A stretch of DNA of 64,000 bases from Arabidopsis thaliana (Eukaryota; Streptophyta; Magnoliopsida; Brassicales; Brassicaceae), in contig NC_003076.8 of the NCBI RefSeq assembly GCF_000001735.4, forward strand, positions 1,426,001-1,490,000. The letters run 5' to 3'. A program made the translations under genes and the position numbers. The notes beneath the pieces were generated by a model. It was not told the DNA's origin, did not search any database, and saw nothing but the letters and a program-made list of their open reading frames with translations. Shown in pieces: positions 48,262 through 58,239 of this stretch. The stretch's first letter is position 1. Every line of letters begins with the position of its first letter.

Positions 48262-49772
48262 TCAAGACCTTCGACTTGCTAAACCGGAGTCTCGCAGCTC
48301 CCACGCCGGTTTACTCTCTCTCGAAACATCGGACTTGATTGCTCGAACCAATGGCTTCATCACCAGCAAGTACTGCATTTTCAAACCATCAAAAGATGAA
48401 TAAATGATGCATGATGTTTTGATCAAGCCTTATTCTGTATTGTTACTGAATGGTTCAGAGGGGCTTACTTGGAATGCAAACATTAAAGGAATCAGTTTTT
48501 TTCCTCTTTCGTTTGGGTTTGGCCCTTCGACCAGTTTCTTGTCAACATGAATCGCCTTGTTGCCATTAAAAGAGATCTCTGTGATTTTGTTGAACAGATT
48601 GGGAATCCAACTAGTCCCGCATGGAAGAATCTGTCACAAATTTGGAAAATCCGACTTCAAGATTGGTCCAACTACTACAAGACGCGAGAAAAAGAGAACG
48701 TGGACAAAACCAATCAACTGACCTTTTCATCGCTTTCGTTCTTATGGCATCTTCCGCTGTTCTCAACAAGAATGACAGGAATAGAAAAACCCTACAATAA
48801 AAGATCAGAGGTAAGTGAGTCTATTAACTTGACTACTATCAAGGTCGTTACAGACATTTATGTAAGGAGGAAAAAACTATACCTGCAAATCCTGTTTCTT
48901 CAGTTGAGCGCCTGTCTGGATAACTTTTAGAAGAGCATTAGATCTTTTGGAGACAAAGTGGTTATAATTTAACCCGTCTGGTGGAGAGAACTGAGCATGG
49001 GTGAGAACAAGAGCAGACTTCTTCCATATCTCTTTACCAAATGCATCAGTTATAGCACCGACAACTTGCCTATCAAGGTCATCCACCCGGTACACATCCA
49101 AACGGTCTACGTATAGTAGCACATCTATAGTCATGTTGAGGAGAAATCTGTTCAAATTCAACATCCACGAATCCAAATTAATACAAATGCCACAAATGAG
49201 CCCCAAATTAGGAGAGTAACTCCTTAGACCTGGAAACAGTTCATCATACCGTTTTATAATGTTGATGGCTTGATCATTCACATATCCTCCCTCAATAAGA
49301 CCAGGAGTGTCGATGATATTCAATGTAAATCCCGATCTTGTGCGAGAGACCAAGGTAGGCCTCAGTCCTTCAGACTATAAAGAGGGAAAATCACACACTT
49401 TCTATGAGAAAAATTAAAAGAAAGATAGCCAATAGTCATAAAGACAAGCCATGAGAAGAGCATTAAACTTGGCACCTGGAAAGTACTAACTGCAGCAGCT
49501 TTCTCGCCTATAACTGAATTCACAGTTGATGACTTTCCAACACCACCTTTCCCCATTACAAGGACCGTTAGCGAGCTCACATCCTACACCAGTTTTTTTT
49601 CTTTCTTAAATCTCTCTAAGACAAGAAGAAACAAACAGAAAGCAGATGAAGCTAGAAACAAGAAAGGAACCTCTTCTTTATACTTCCCAAGGATCTCGAG
49701 CAATTTAGATTGAGTAGCAGGTGGGAACTGCTGGATACCGATCCATTCACGAAGCGTTTGCAAAGCTGCCAT
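48262..49772 (-). CDS. TOC34: TOC34, chloroplast outer-envelope protein-import GTPase
   Basis: Seven coding exons on minus: 49671-49772, 49476-49583, 49250-49374, 48883-49147, 48723-48791, 48469-48630 and 48262-48372, total 313 aa. The GTPase domain shows GKGGVGKS at residues 45-52, DTPG in IIDTPGLIEGG, and THAQ in ALVLTHAQFSPP. A single C-terminal span at about 268-286 (KLIPLMFAFQYLLVMKPL) anchors it tail-first in the chloroplast outer membrane. TOC34 is a receptor for transit peptides in the TOC complex with TOC159 and TOC75, and GTP hydrolysis drives hand-over. A probable 5' UTR intron runs 49789-50281 (donor CTCAG/GTAGGT, acceptor GTGTAG). An upstream GTG TCC reads in frame but ATG at 49772 gives the expected start MAALQTLREW. 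I recall AT5G05000. Confidence 0.95.
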
Positions 49773-51136
49773 GGACACAAATCCTTACCTACACTTCCAA
49801 GGAAAGCAAAAAAGGATCACAAAAGAGAAGACTAAATCATCTGCTAAGAAACTAAACAATCAGAAGACCAAAGAACAAAAATGAGTAATCGCCCATAAAA
49901 GAAAAAGTTGTCTGATTCCACTATCTGAATCAATCCTATAACTTTCTAGCAATTAAAGTCTCAGAAAATTAAAAAGAAGATAACTTTTTTTTACTAAGAA
50001 CAAAAACCCTTAAAATCCATCTTCATTTGCCGTTGTCTCCATTAGTTTCTTTTTTCCAGATCTTTAAATGAAAATAATCTCATTGCTTTAGAAACGAACA
50101 TGGCGCAAGTGGGCATACCAAAAACTAATAACTTAAGCACTAAACTAATCAAGTATTGAGAGATAATCAGAATCCTAAATCCTGAACTGGGGTCAAATGC
50201 CAATTTATCAAATGAGCATACTTCTAAGTGGACGAAGTGAAAACCAGATAAAGAAAGAAAACGAGAGAGAGAGTAACCTACCTGAGCTAGAGTTACTAGT
50301 GGCGGATATTCGTCGCCGGATTCGCTGACCTCGTATCAAATTAAAACCCTAGAACTGAAATTGACTTTTGAAGATGATTGATTGCTACAAATCTCAATAC
50401 ATGAAAGTACATTCCTTTCAAAATTCAACCGGACTAAACCGAATGTCGTCGGTCTGCACCAATGACGAATTTGCCCTTTTGGCATTTTTTCTTCCATTTA
50501 CTGGGTTGGAAAGCCCAATAAGGAACTGAAACGGCCCAGATTACTTGTCCTTGTTTTGTGGATCGTCTTTTCTCTAACACACACACCAGGATTTAATCTG
50601 AGACTCGTTTCATCTTTTTTACTCGGCGAGCTTGTGAAGAAGAAACTGGTGATTTCATCTCCTTCGATCACTCCCAAGGTATCGTCTTGTTCTCTCGCTC
50701 TTCGCCTTCACTGATGGTGATGATTTTCGTTTTCCTTTGAATGAATGTTCTCTCTGGCTACATTTCTGTGGATCTCCATTATTAAGAATTTTCTCCTCCT
50801 TCTAAATTTCGCGATCCTGTTTCATGAATTTGATCCGCTTGTGTTGATTTTGATTCTACAGTTATGTTTTTCGATTATGAGCCTCTGATGCTCGTAGATC
50901 CGCTGGATCTGCGATGAATTCTTTTTATATTTTCGATTCGCTAGTCTAGTTTCGTTTGGATTCGTGTATTCGAGATCTCTTCCTCTATTACGTGATTTAT
51001 GATCCTGAAGATCAAATCCCGTTTGTTTCTTCTGATCTCGCTCTAACTGGATTTACTCTAACATTGGTTCTTTGTATTTCAGATTCGCATTACCTTTCTT
51101 ATAATCGCCGAGATTGTTCGAGCCTGAATAATCAAA
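49773..51136. promoter_or_regulatory. Divergent promoter region of TOC34 and delta-COP, with 5' UTR introns
   Basis: TOC34 (minus) and delta-COP (plus) are transcribed away from each other. A TOC34 leader intron is inferred at 49789-50281, and a delta-COP leader intron at 50679-51082 (donor CCAAG/GTATCG, acceptor TTTCAG). That leaves about 200-300 bp near 50350-50600 as shared promoter. It holds a GCCCAATA and a GGCCCAGA motif at about 50510-50540, telo/UP1-like GGCCCA elements common in promoters of plant housekeeping genes. Confidence 0.55.
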
Positions 51137-53872
51137 ATGGTATTGACTTTTGTTCTATGATTGGTTTTTTTCTTTTTCCTTTTTAGTGCATCTTCGCAAT
51201 TTGGTGTTAACTTTAGTGTTTGATGAGTGTCTGGCGCGTTTTCTAAAGTTGGAACCTGTGCTTTATAGGTTGTGCTTGCTGCTGCCATTGTGGTCAAGTC
51301 TGGGAAAGGTTATTTTCATCTATCTTTGACTTTGTCTTCGAATTCTCGTTTTTCAATATTTTTGCGTTTTTTCTAACTTTCTTCTTTTTTATGTAGTGAT
51401 TGTTTCCAGACACTATGTGGATATGTCCCGTATCAGAATCGAAGGTCTACTTGCAGCTTTTCCTAAGCTGGTTGGAATGGGAAAGCAGCATACCTATATC
51501 GAGACGGAGAATGTGCGATATGTTTATCAGCCTATTGAAGCTCTGTTCCTGCTTCTTGTTACAACTAAGCAGAGTAACATTCTAGAAGACCTGGCCACCC
51601 TTACTTTGCTCTCCAAACTTGTATGCTTCTTTCTTTCTTTCTTTCTTTTTTTTTTACTTCTGCTACTTTATTTGAGGAGATTATTGCCTTGACTCTGGAT
51701 GTGTACTGGTTCTTAGTTCTTTTGAAAAGTGAGTGTTCCAAGTGCTGTTTGATCATTTGATTGTTTCTAGGTACCTGAGTATTCCATGTCTTTAGATGAA
51801 GAAGGGATTTCCAGGGCATCTTTTGAGCTCATATTTGCATTTGATGAAGTCATATCTCTTGGGCACAAGGAAAGTGTGACAGTTGCCCAGGTGAAGCAGT
51901 ATTGTGAAATGGAAAGTCATGAGGAGAAGTTGCATAAACTGGTTATGCAGAGCAAGATCAATGACACTAAGGACGTGATGAAGCGTAAGGCTAATGAGAT
52001 TGACAAAAGCAAGGTACATGACAGGAGCGCACCCTGCTGTTGTATTCTATTTCTGTAACTCCTATTAATATTTCTTATGTAATTCCTAGATTGAAAAGAA
52101 TAAGCCAGGAGGATTTTCGTCCATGGGTTCAATGGGATCTGGAAGACTTGAAAGTGGTTTCAATGAATTGAGCATATCCAGTGGTGGCGGCGGTGGTTAT
52201 GGAAGTGGTTCTGGGTTTGGCATGATTTCAGATGTCGACCCTATCAATACCAAACCAAAAGGTTAGTGTGCTTTAACTAGTGGATCATTCACAAATGACC
52301 GTTCAATCCCAAGTATTCAAATCAAAATGCCCTTCCATCTCGGGTTTCTTAAGCGCCTCTATATATATATACTTGATTTCGATTAGATAATCTCTTTGTT
52401 TTGAAATTCTTATCCACCGTGCTTAACTTCACAGATCGATCACGGTCTTCTGTTACTGCTCCTCCTAAGAGTTCTGGCATGAAACTTGGCAAGTCGGGAA
52501 AGAACCAGTTAATGGAGTCCCTTAAAGCAGAAGGTGAAGACGTCATTGAAGATGTTAAGCCTACTGGCCAATCCAAAGCAGCTGCCCCACCTCCAACTGA
52601 TCCTTTCACATTAACTGTTGAAGAGAAGCTCAATGTTGCATTGAGACGAGATGGTGGACTTAGTAGCTTTGATATGCAGGGAACCCTGTCACTTCAAATT
52701 CTTAACCAAGAAGATGGATTTGTCCAAGTCCAGGTACTCCAACGTTCTTTCTTAACTATTTCCAAGAGCTTCCTATGCATTTTACAGTTTTCTTGAATTC
52801 ATCACTTTCTGTATTTTATCTTTGTATGAATACATCTATGTTTTACTTTGTCTTCAGATTGCAACCGGTGAAAATCCCGAAATTCTTTTCAAGACCCATC
52901 CCAACATCAACCGAGATATGTTCAATAATGAGAATATTCTAGGGCTGAAGAGACCTGATCAGCCATTTCCCACTGGTCAAGGTGGAGATGGTGTTGGTCT
53001 TCTCAGGTGGAGAATGCAAAGAGCAGACGAGTCTATGGTGCCACTAACAAGTAAGGCTGTGGAGGTTATCGTGTCTGTTTTTTGACAGGTTTACATGTAA
53101 ATGTTTGTCCCATTGATGTAAATCTTTTGTCTGATGCAGTAAACTGCTGGCCTTCAGTCTCTGGAAACGAGACATATGTCAGCCTCGAGTACGAAGCCTC
53201 GTCCATGTTTGATCTGACTAATGTCATCATCTCCGTACCACTTCCTGCTCTGAGAGAGGCACCAAGCGTTAGACAATGCGATGGGGAGTGGAGGTTTGAA
53301 ATGGAATTTGGCTTTTTTCACTCTGGTTATCTGTTTATTTGTTCTGAGATGAAAGTCATGATTGTTATATCCAAATCTTATGGTTCATATCTTTGTGAAT
53401 AATATTAGGTACGACCCAAGAAATTCTGTTCTGGAATGGTCTATACTACTTATTGACAACTCCAACCGCAGGTAACTAATGATGATATCATCAGTTTAAA
53501 ACTATACTTCAGAGTTTTGTTTTGACATGCGTATATAAATAATACATGAAAAAATCTTGTTGCAGTGGCTCAATGGAGTTTGTTGTGCCTCCAGTGGATT
53601 CATCGGTGTTCTTCCCCATCTCTGTTCAGTTTGCAGCGACAAGTACCTACAGTGGCTTGAAGGTATGAATCTTGGTCCTCTGGAGAAAACCCAAGTTCCA
53701 TATTTTGGTTTATATGAGAATTTTGAAGGCATTTTATATTGGATTACAAATGAGAGGCTTGTTCAAAACGGTGCAGGTGACTGGAATGATTCCTCTGAGA
53801 GGAGGTGGTGGTGCGACTCCTAGGTTTGTGCAGAGGACGCAGCTGATTGCCCAGAACTATCAAGTCATATGA
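51137..53872 (+). CDS. Delta-COP, coatomer subunit delta
   Basis: Eleven coding exons: 51137-51139 (ATG only), 51269-51308, 51397-51620, 51771-52013, 52090-52261, 52435-52733, 52858-53050, 53140-53293, 53409-53471, 53566-53662 and 53777-53872, total 527 aa. The N-terminal longin-like fold of adaptor sigma/mu type runs to about residue 140 ([35 protein letters not shown]). A charged linker follows, then a Gly/Ser loop ([16 protein letters not shown]). The mu-homology domain covers about 290-527 ([43 protein letters not shown]). As part of the COPI coat it works on Golgi-to-ER and intra-Golgi vesicles. The start codon is a complete exon coding part by itself, and splicing to GTT GTG CTT restores [11 protein letters not shown] recall AT5G05010. 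Confidence 0.95.
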
Positions 53873-54170
53873 AACACTCCTTTGGGGGCATCGGTTGTTT
53901 TTAATTTCTTCTATACTATCTGGTGTTGGATTTCGCTCTTTTTTTTGGATGCCAAAAGTACAATCTTAATTTTCTCGGATTTTGCTAGGATATTTCTTTC
54001 TCAACTTAATTCTAAGACATTATACATATTCATATCTTCTTTTTTTACCAACTTCTTTTTCAATGTTTTAAGGATACAAGTACGATTTACAATCGTTTTT
54101 TTACTTCTTTCACTAGTTCCCAAATAATTCATTGTCATTTCATTGCAAATCATACAAACATTTACTCATT

Positions 54171-54295
54171 TATACATTTTTGTGTAGTTGTCTGATTAAA
54201 GATTGCATCTACATATTTCACATAAATCAGTTTTTTAATTGTTGATATTTTAGTCACAAAAAAAATATTAACCAAAAGAATGATTTACTTAAGTA
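54171..54295 (+). repeat. Copy A of a duplicated delta-COP 3' flank segment
   Basis: Starts 299 bp after the delta-COP stop. The same 125-bp stretch recurs in direct orientation at 57931-58059. Shared blocks are TATACATTTTTGTGTAGTTG, TCTGATTAAAGATTGCATCT, ACATATTTCACATAAA, ATTGTTGATATTTTAGTCAC and TTTACTTAAGTA. Confidence 0.9.
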
Positions 54296-54357
54296 CATTC
54301 GATCCCTATATTCACACGGCATTGAGAGAGAAAGTGTTCAGCTTCGTTGGTCTTGCA

Positions 54358-54643
54358 TCAACGTCGTTGCCATTCATTTCTCCACCGCAAAAGTATCGGA
54401 ATAGGAGCACTTTCCTTGAAGACTCTTCGACCATCTCTTGTTGTATACTCATACTTCCACTGTGGTCCTAGATAGAAGCCATGTAATTGCGGCTCCACCA
54501 AGCAAGCCACCAATGTAAATTCACCAGAGGAAACATCGGACCACTGATCCGAGAAAAATCAGACTCGTTAATACAGTTGAAGGTATGATCTGGTCACTTA
54601 CATGTCCCCAGTTATCTATACGTCTGGACATTAGACCCATTGC
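54358..54643 (-). pseudogene. C-terminal fragment of an organellar rhomboid-like protease
   Basis: On minus, 54602-54643 follows a TATGCAG acceptor, reads AMGLMSRRIDNWGH and ends at a GT donor. After an intron-sized gap, 54514 downward reads [14 protein letters not shown], then changes frame and continues [22 protein letters not shown] to a stop at 54358. The joined pattern DNWGH-IGGLLGG is the last catalytic-His helix of plant organellar rhomboids (RBL10/11 type). The expected acceptor before IGG has TTTAC where TTTAG is needed, and there is a frame break after TWLL. No upstream exons are present in the next 400 bp. So it is a dead 3' fragment, probably copied from an RBL gene elsewhere in the genome. 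Family assignment is by recalled motifs. Confidence 0.65.
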
Positions 54644-55083
54644 CTGCATAGTGATCAAAGCTTGTTAGAACTTGAGAAATATAATACAAATTTATATATT
54701 TTTTTGTAATGCAGTTTTTTTTTTTTTTCTGTTTATTACTTACCATATATAATACAAATGAAGTTGTAAATGGGGGAAGATTGGACTTTATTTTCACTGT
54801 TTGTACGTAGGCACGTAGCATATCACATCACATGATGAGTAGCCACATGCGACCGACGAACTCACACTATATATAAAATTCCCAGTAATATTTATACATT
54901 TGATAATTATAATTATCAACACATGGAAACTTAACAAAAAGGGAGCTGCTTATAATTAAGCTTTGTGGTGGAGCATAAACTCACTTATTTCTCCCTACGA
55001 CACCTCAAATGTAAAACGTATGACCATTATTATATAGCATGCATGAAAATCCCCTTTGGCACGGTAAGAGAGCGACGACCGCA
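54644..55083. other. AT-rich spacer before the Ole e 1 gene
   Basis: 440 bp including a T13 tract near 54718-54730 and the Ole e 1 3' UTR on its right. No coding region or repeat was recognised. Confidence 0.5.
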
Positions 55084-55548
55084 TCAGACAATTTCATCAA
55101 CAAATGGGCCGGCGGTAAAAACAGCGATATTTGTGGCATTCGTTTGGATGATTCGGAGCAGTGTAAATGTGGCAGTGAGGGCACCGTCCGGTACGTAAAT
55201 ACTGCAATTCCCCCCTGGAAGATTAGCTAATAGATAGCAGGAACTAGGGCTAATCAAAACCGTTTGTACGGCGCTGAGCAATACCCTAAACGTACCGTCC
55301 GGCTTTGTCACTGCGTCAGCGATGGTAGTGTTTGAGCCATCACATTTTAAGTAAACGGGGGCTCCGGAAACTGGAGGGGCGTTAGGGTCTCCGCTAATGT
55401 TACACCGCAGGACTCCGTAAATTTGGCCTTGGCCTAGGCTGAGGCCAGCGATTGAAAGACCGTGGGAAGAAGTTGAAAGTAAGGCCATGGCTATGGCCAT
55501 GAGAAGTATGAGAAGTATGGAAGTGATATAAACATTTGATTTCACCAT
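55084..55548 (-). CDS. Pollen Ole e 1 allergen/extensin-like secreted protein
   Basis: Intronless 154-codon frame. Residues 1-29 form a strong signal peptide (SILLILLMAIAMALLS). The mature part has the Ole e 1-like beta-fold pattern: GQIYGVLRCNISGDPNAPP, VYLKCDGSNTTIADAVTKPDGTFRVLL, SCYLLANLPGGNCSIYVPDG. Four cysteines (about 49, 68, 103 and 113) would pair in the secreted form. The family is extracellular and many members are expressed in root or pollen; a biochemical role is unclear. A TATAAATA box sits at 55626-55633, 78 bp above the ATG. A broken copy with part of the promoter lies 2 kb to the right (57122-57793). I recall AT5G05020. Being secreted and intact, it is probably functional. 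Confidence 0.88.
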   Translation of the reverse strand: MVKSNVYITSILLILLMAIAMALLSTSSHGLSIAGLSLGQGQIYGVLRCNISGDPNAPPVSGAPVYLKCDGSNTTIADAVTKPDGTFRVLLSAVQTVLISPSSCYLLANLPGGNCSIYVPDGALTATFTLLRIIQTNATNIAVFTAGPFVDEIV

Positions 55549-55625
55549 TTTTTTTTCTCCTTTTTACTTTGTTTAATTATGGAATGTATTTTGGCTGTGT
55601 GTCAAAAGAAGCCTATGGAGAGCGG

Positions 55626-55633
55626 TATTTATA
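55626..55633 (-). promoter_or_regulatory. TATA box of the Ole e 1 gene
   Basis: TATAAATA on the minus strand, 78 bp upstream of the ATG. The duplicated copy at 57538 lacks this stretch. Confidence 0.55.
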
Positions 55634-55800
55634 TTGGAAAAAAAAATGAAAGATTTAGTTATGCGATATTGTTACGGAATGCTTTTTCAATCTACTGTTA
55701 AAATTTTGACTTCGCGTCTCACAATCTGATTGTGACAATCAGATTCTGATGTATTAGTTATAAGCTATTCAAGGTTATATCTGATATTAATATTTCCTAT

Positions 55801-56027
55801 AATGTATTTATGTTTTACGTGCACGATAAATTTTGAATTACTAAAAGGTGTTGATTGAATTAACTCCAAGAAAAGGAATTGGAAATATGTGTTATTTTTT
55901 AGAAAAGTTTCTATAATAATAGTAATATTGACAAAACCGTCTTTTATGTGAATTTGGAGTAATATTTACGACTTTAACTAGATGAAAAATCATGCGAAGC
56001 TTATTGTTATTATTTTCCTCTCCACGC
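55801..56027 (-). promoter_or_regulatory. Upstream region of the Ole e 1 gene, conserved in its duplicate
   Basis: This block matches 57569-57793 in the same orientation. Shared parts are AATGTATTTATG, TTTACGTGCACGA, GAAATATGTG, TAGATGAAAAATCATG and TTATTATTTTCCTCTCCACGC. ACGTGCAC (55817-55824), a G-box-like core, is exactly kept. Confidence 0.7.
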
Positions 56028-56189
56028 AAGGGTCTTCTAAGTTTTTTTTTTCTTTTTTTTTTGTTGGGTGGAAAAGGTCCTTTTATTTACCCAACCAACC
56101 CAAATAGAAGAGGCATTCATTTAACAAACTTCATTTGTATGAGAAAGTAAGTCTACAACAAAGGCTTATGGTCTAACGCTCCAACCGCC

Positions 56190-56683
56190 ATTCCTCTTTT
56201 GCGTTTTTTTAATTTTTGATCCCAAGGTTTTTCTTTAATCCCCCGCCTCTCGTTTTCGTTGGTTACTAGAGCAACTGTTGTGGTTAGGTTATGTGTTCTG
56301 ATCTTTTTGTTTTTTTGTCTTTGTTTTTGCTGTGGAAGAGACTGTGTGAGCTCGGTTTAGCTCCCTTTTCGGGTCCTCATTTTGAAGGTGATCTAATTTT
56401 GGATTCTTTTCAAGGTTCATGTAAGTTGCATTTCTTCAACGCTGAAATATTTTATGGAAGTGCTAGTCGGATGCTTGTAAGGAAAAGTTTGCAGTGTTGT
56501 TGCTTTGGATTCTTTAACTTTATCTTTGTAGCTTATGTTGTAAAGTTTTTTTTCTATATGTTTCCTTCAATTTGGGTCTTAGTGAGAGTTTCCATTGTTT
56601 ATGAAAGGATTTCGATCCTTATCGGTGATGTATAACTCAACCGCATTCTATCAATAAAATCTTTAGAAGGAAAAAAAAAAAAA
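56190..56683 (+). mobile_element. Retrosequence-like insert with AATAAA and a 13-A tail
   Basis: Less AT-rich DNA between the Ole e 1 gene and its broken copy. It ends with AATAAA at 56653-56658 and a run of 13 A at 56671-56683, as a reverse-transcribed mRNA or LINE 3' end would. A frame of 114 codons (56291-56635) has no recognisable domain. I cannot see target-site duplications with confidence or name the source. Confidence 0.4.
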
Positions 56684-57121
56684 TTAGGTCCGAGTCTATG
56701 GATACTTTTGCGTAGCTACGTATGATCTGGACTGGGATTTGTGTATTCCTAGTTCCTACGAATAGAAACATTAAAAGTTAAATGCAAATTAACTCCGGTT
56801 TATATGTGCTCAATCCAACACAAATACAAACTAAACAACAAAACAATGTTGAAATTAAACGAAAACTAAATTTGATATGTTAATCAAATCAAACTGCATG
56901 CATAGAATATCAAGGCCATGCTGAAAAAAACAATATTGGCACAATTTTCTATATTTTTATTTTTGTCGAAGCAGAATTTGTTTTTTTATCCAATAATACA
57001 TTCTTAGCACAAGTTTTTTTTGTCAACAAAAATTTATATCATTGATTTTAACACTAACAAAATCAACACAAAACAAATAAAACAGTTTTACACGTATATC
57101 AATTGCATTAAGGTTCTCCTT
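56684..57121. other. AT-rich spacer
   Basis: 438 bp with nothing recognisable between the A-tailed insert and the broken Ole e 1 copy. Confidence 0.5.
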
Positions 57122-57538
57122 GCATCAGCGACTGGTAAATGGGCTGGCGGCGAAATCAGCAATATTAGGCACAATGACGTTGACCAATGACCAGTTTAAC
57201 TGTGGCAGAGGACGCCATTTGGTACGACAAGGTTGCAATTTCCTACTGGAAGATTAACTCCGAGAGCGCAGAAACTAGGGTCCAACAAAGCATTATCTAA
57301 GATGCTGAGCACCATGGTAAATGCACCGGCGGGATTGGTCACTGCTTAGAGAGGCTAGTGGTTGAGCCGGCACATGTTAAGTAAACAGTGGCATTCGAGA
57401 TAGCAGGGTCTCTAGGGTCTCCGACATGTGAACAATACACGACACCCTCAATTATATGTCGATCCCAGGGAGGGAAATTAGGCCGTGTGAAGGGGAAGAG
57501 AGCGAAGCCATGATGAGACACCCATTTGATTTCACCAT
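57122..57538 (-). pseudogene. Broken duplicate of the Ole e 1 gene
   Basis: The ATG at 57538 starts MVKSN exactly like the intact gene at 55548. Then the hydrophobic signal is partly deleted and the frame is lost, with a stop after a few dozen codons. In a shifted frame 57339 upward reads EGVVYCSHVGDPRDPAISNATVYLTCAGSTTSL, matching the intact YGVLRCNISGDPN...VYLKCDGSNTTI. Another frame then gives VTNPAGAFTMVL and LPVGNCNLVVPNG. Several frameshifts and stops make a product impossible. The upstream block 57569-57793 is the counterpart of the intact gene's promoter, but the part with the TATA box is missing. Confidence 0.88.
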
Positions 57539-57568
57539 TTCTTTAACTTTGATATGGATATTATAATT

Positions 57569-57793
57569 AATGTATTTGTGGTTTACGTGCACGAGAAGTA
57601 ACTAAAAAGAGTTAACTGCATTAAAAGTCTACAAGAAAAAAAAGAACAAGAAATATGTGCTCTTTTAAGAAGAGTTTCTATCATATTAACAAAATCGTAG
57701 TTAATGTGTTTTGTACGAGTGGTAGAAGAAAAGATGTTTAAATGATGTTAATTAATTAGATGAAAAATCATGTTATTATTTTCCTCTCCACGC
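57569..57793 (-). repeat. Duplicated Ole e 1 upstream region
   Basis: Counterpart of 55801-56027. ACGTGCAC is kept at 57585-57592, but it is only 47 bp from the ATG, against 269 bp in the intact gene, because about 220 bp including the TATA box are absent. Confidence 0.75.
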
Positions 57794-57930
57794 GTCTTTC
57801 CTTGCTTTTGGTTGCCATCGGAGTCAAACTTTCGTAAGAATTAGTTCATTCTGGAGGTTCTTTCTGATCCACACTAGGATCATTTTCCGGTCAGACTGGC
57901 AGGTCCAATCCAGTTTTAAACACCTTTAAA

Positions 57931-58059
57931 TATACATTTTTGTGTAGTTGTCTTGTCTGATTAAAGATTGCATCTACATATTTCACATAAAATCATTTTT
58001 TTATTGTTGATATTTTAGTCACAAAAATATATTAACCAAAATAATTATTTACTTAAGTA
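57931..58059 (+). repeat. Copy B of the duplicated delta-COP 3' flank segment
   Basis: Direct-repeat partner of 54171-54295, 3760 bp away, about nine tenths identical by eye. It lies 181 bp beyond the stop of the intact neprosin-family gene. The flanks further left (Mutual part up to 57930) and right differ from those of copy A. Confidence 0.9.
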
Positions 58060-58239
58060 ATTAATGAAATTAAATGATAAACCAATTTTGATCAACCACA
58101 TCAAATGAGAGATCACATGCAGAGATAATCTTTCACTTAATATAGAGATATATAAAAAATTTAATACTTGAACATTATCAGCTGAAGTCCGATAACTTAT
58201 TTATTCAAATAGCCAAGAACAATATTAATTTAGGAAATA

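Noticed and set aside
49770-49778. Upstream in-frame GTG as TOC34 start
   Set aside because: GTG is not a usual start in plant nuclear genes and the ATG two codons later gives the expected protein.
56291-56635. 114-codon frame as a real gene
   Set aside because: Hydrophobic, Cys/Phe-rich translation of T-rich DNA without any domain, inside an A-tailed insert.
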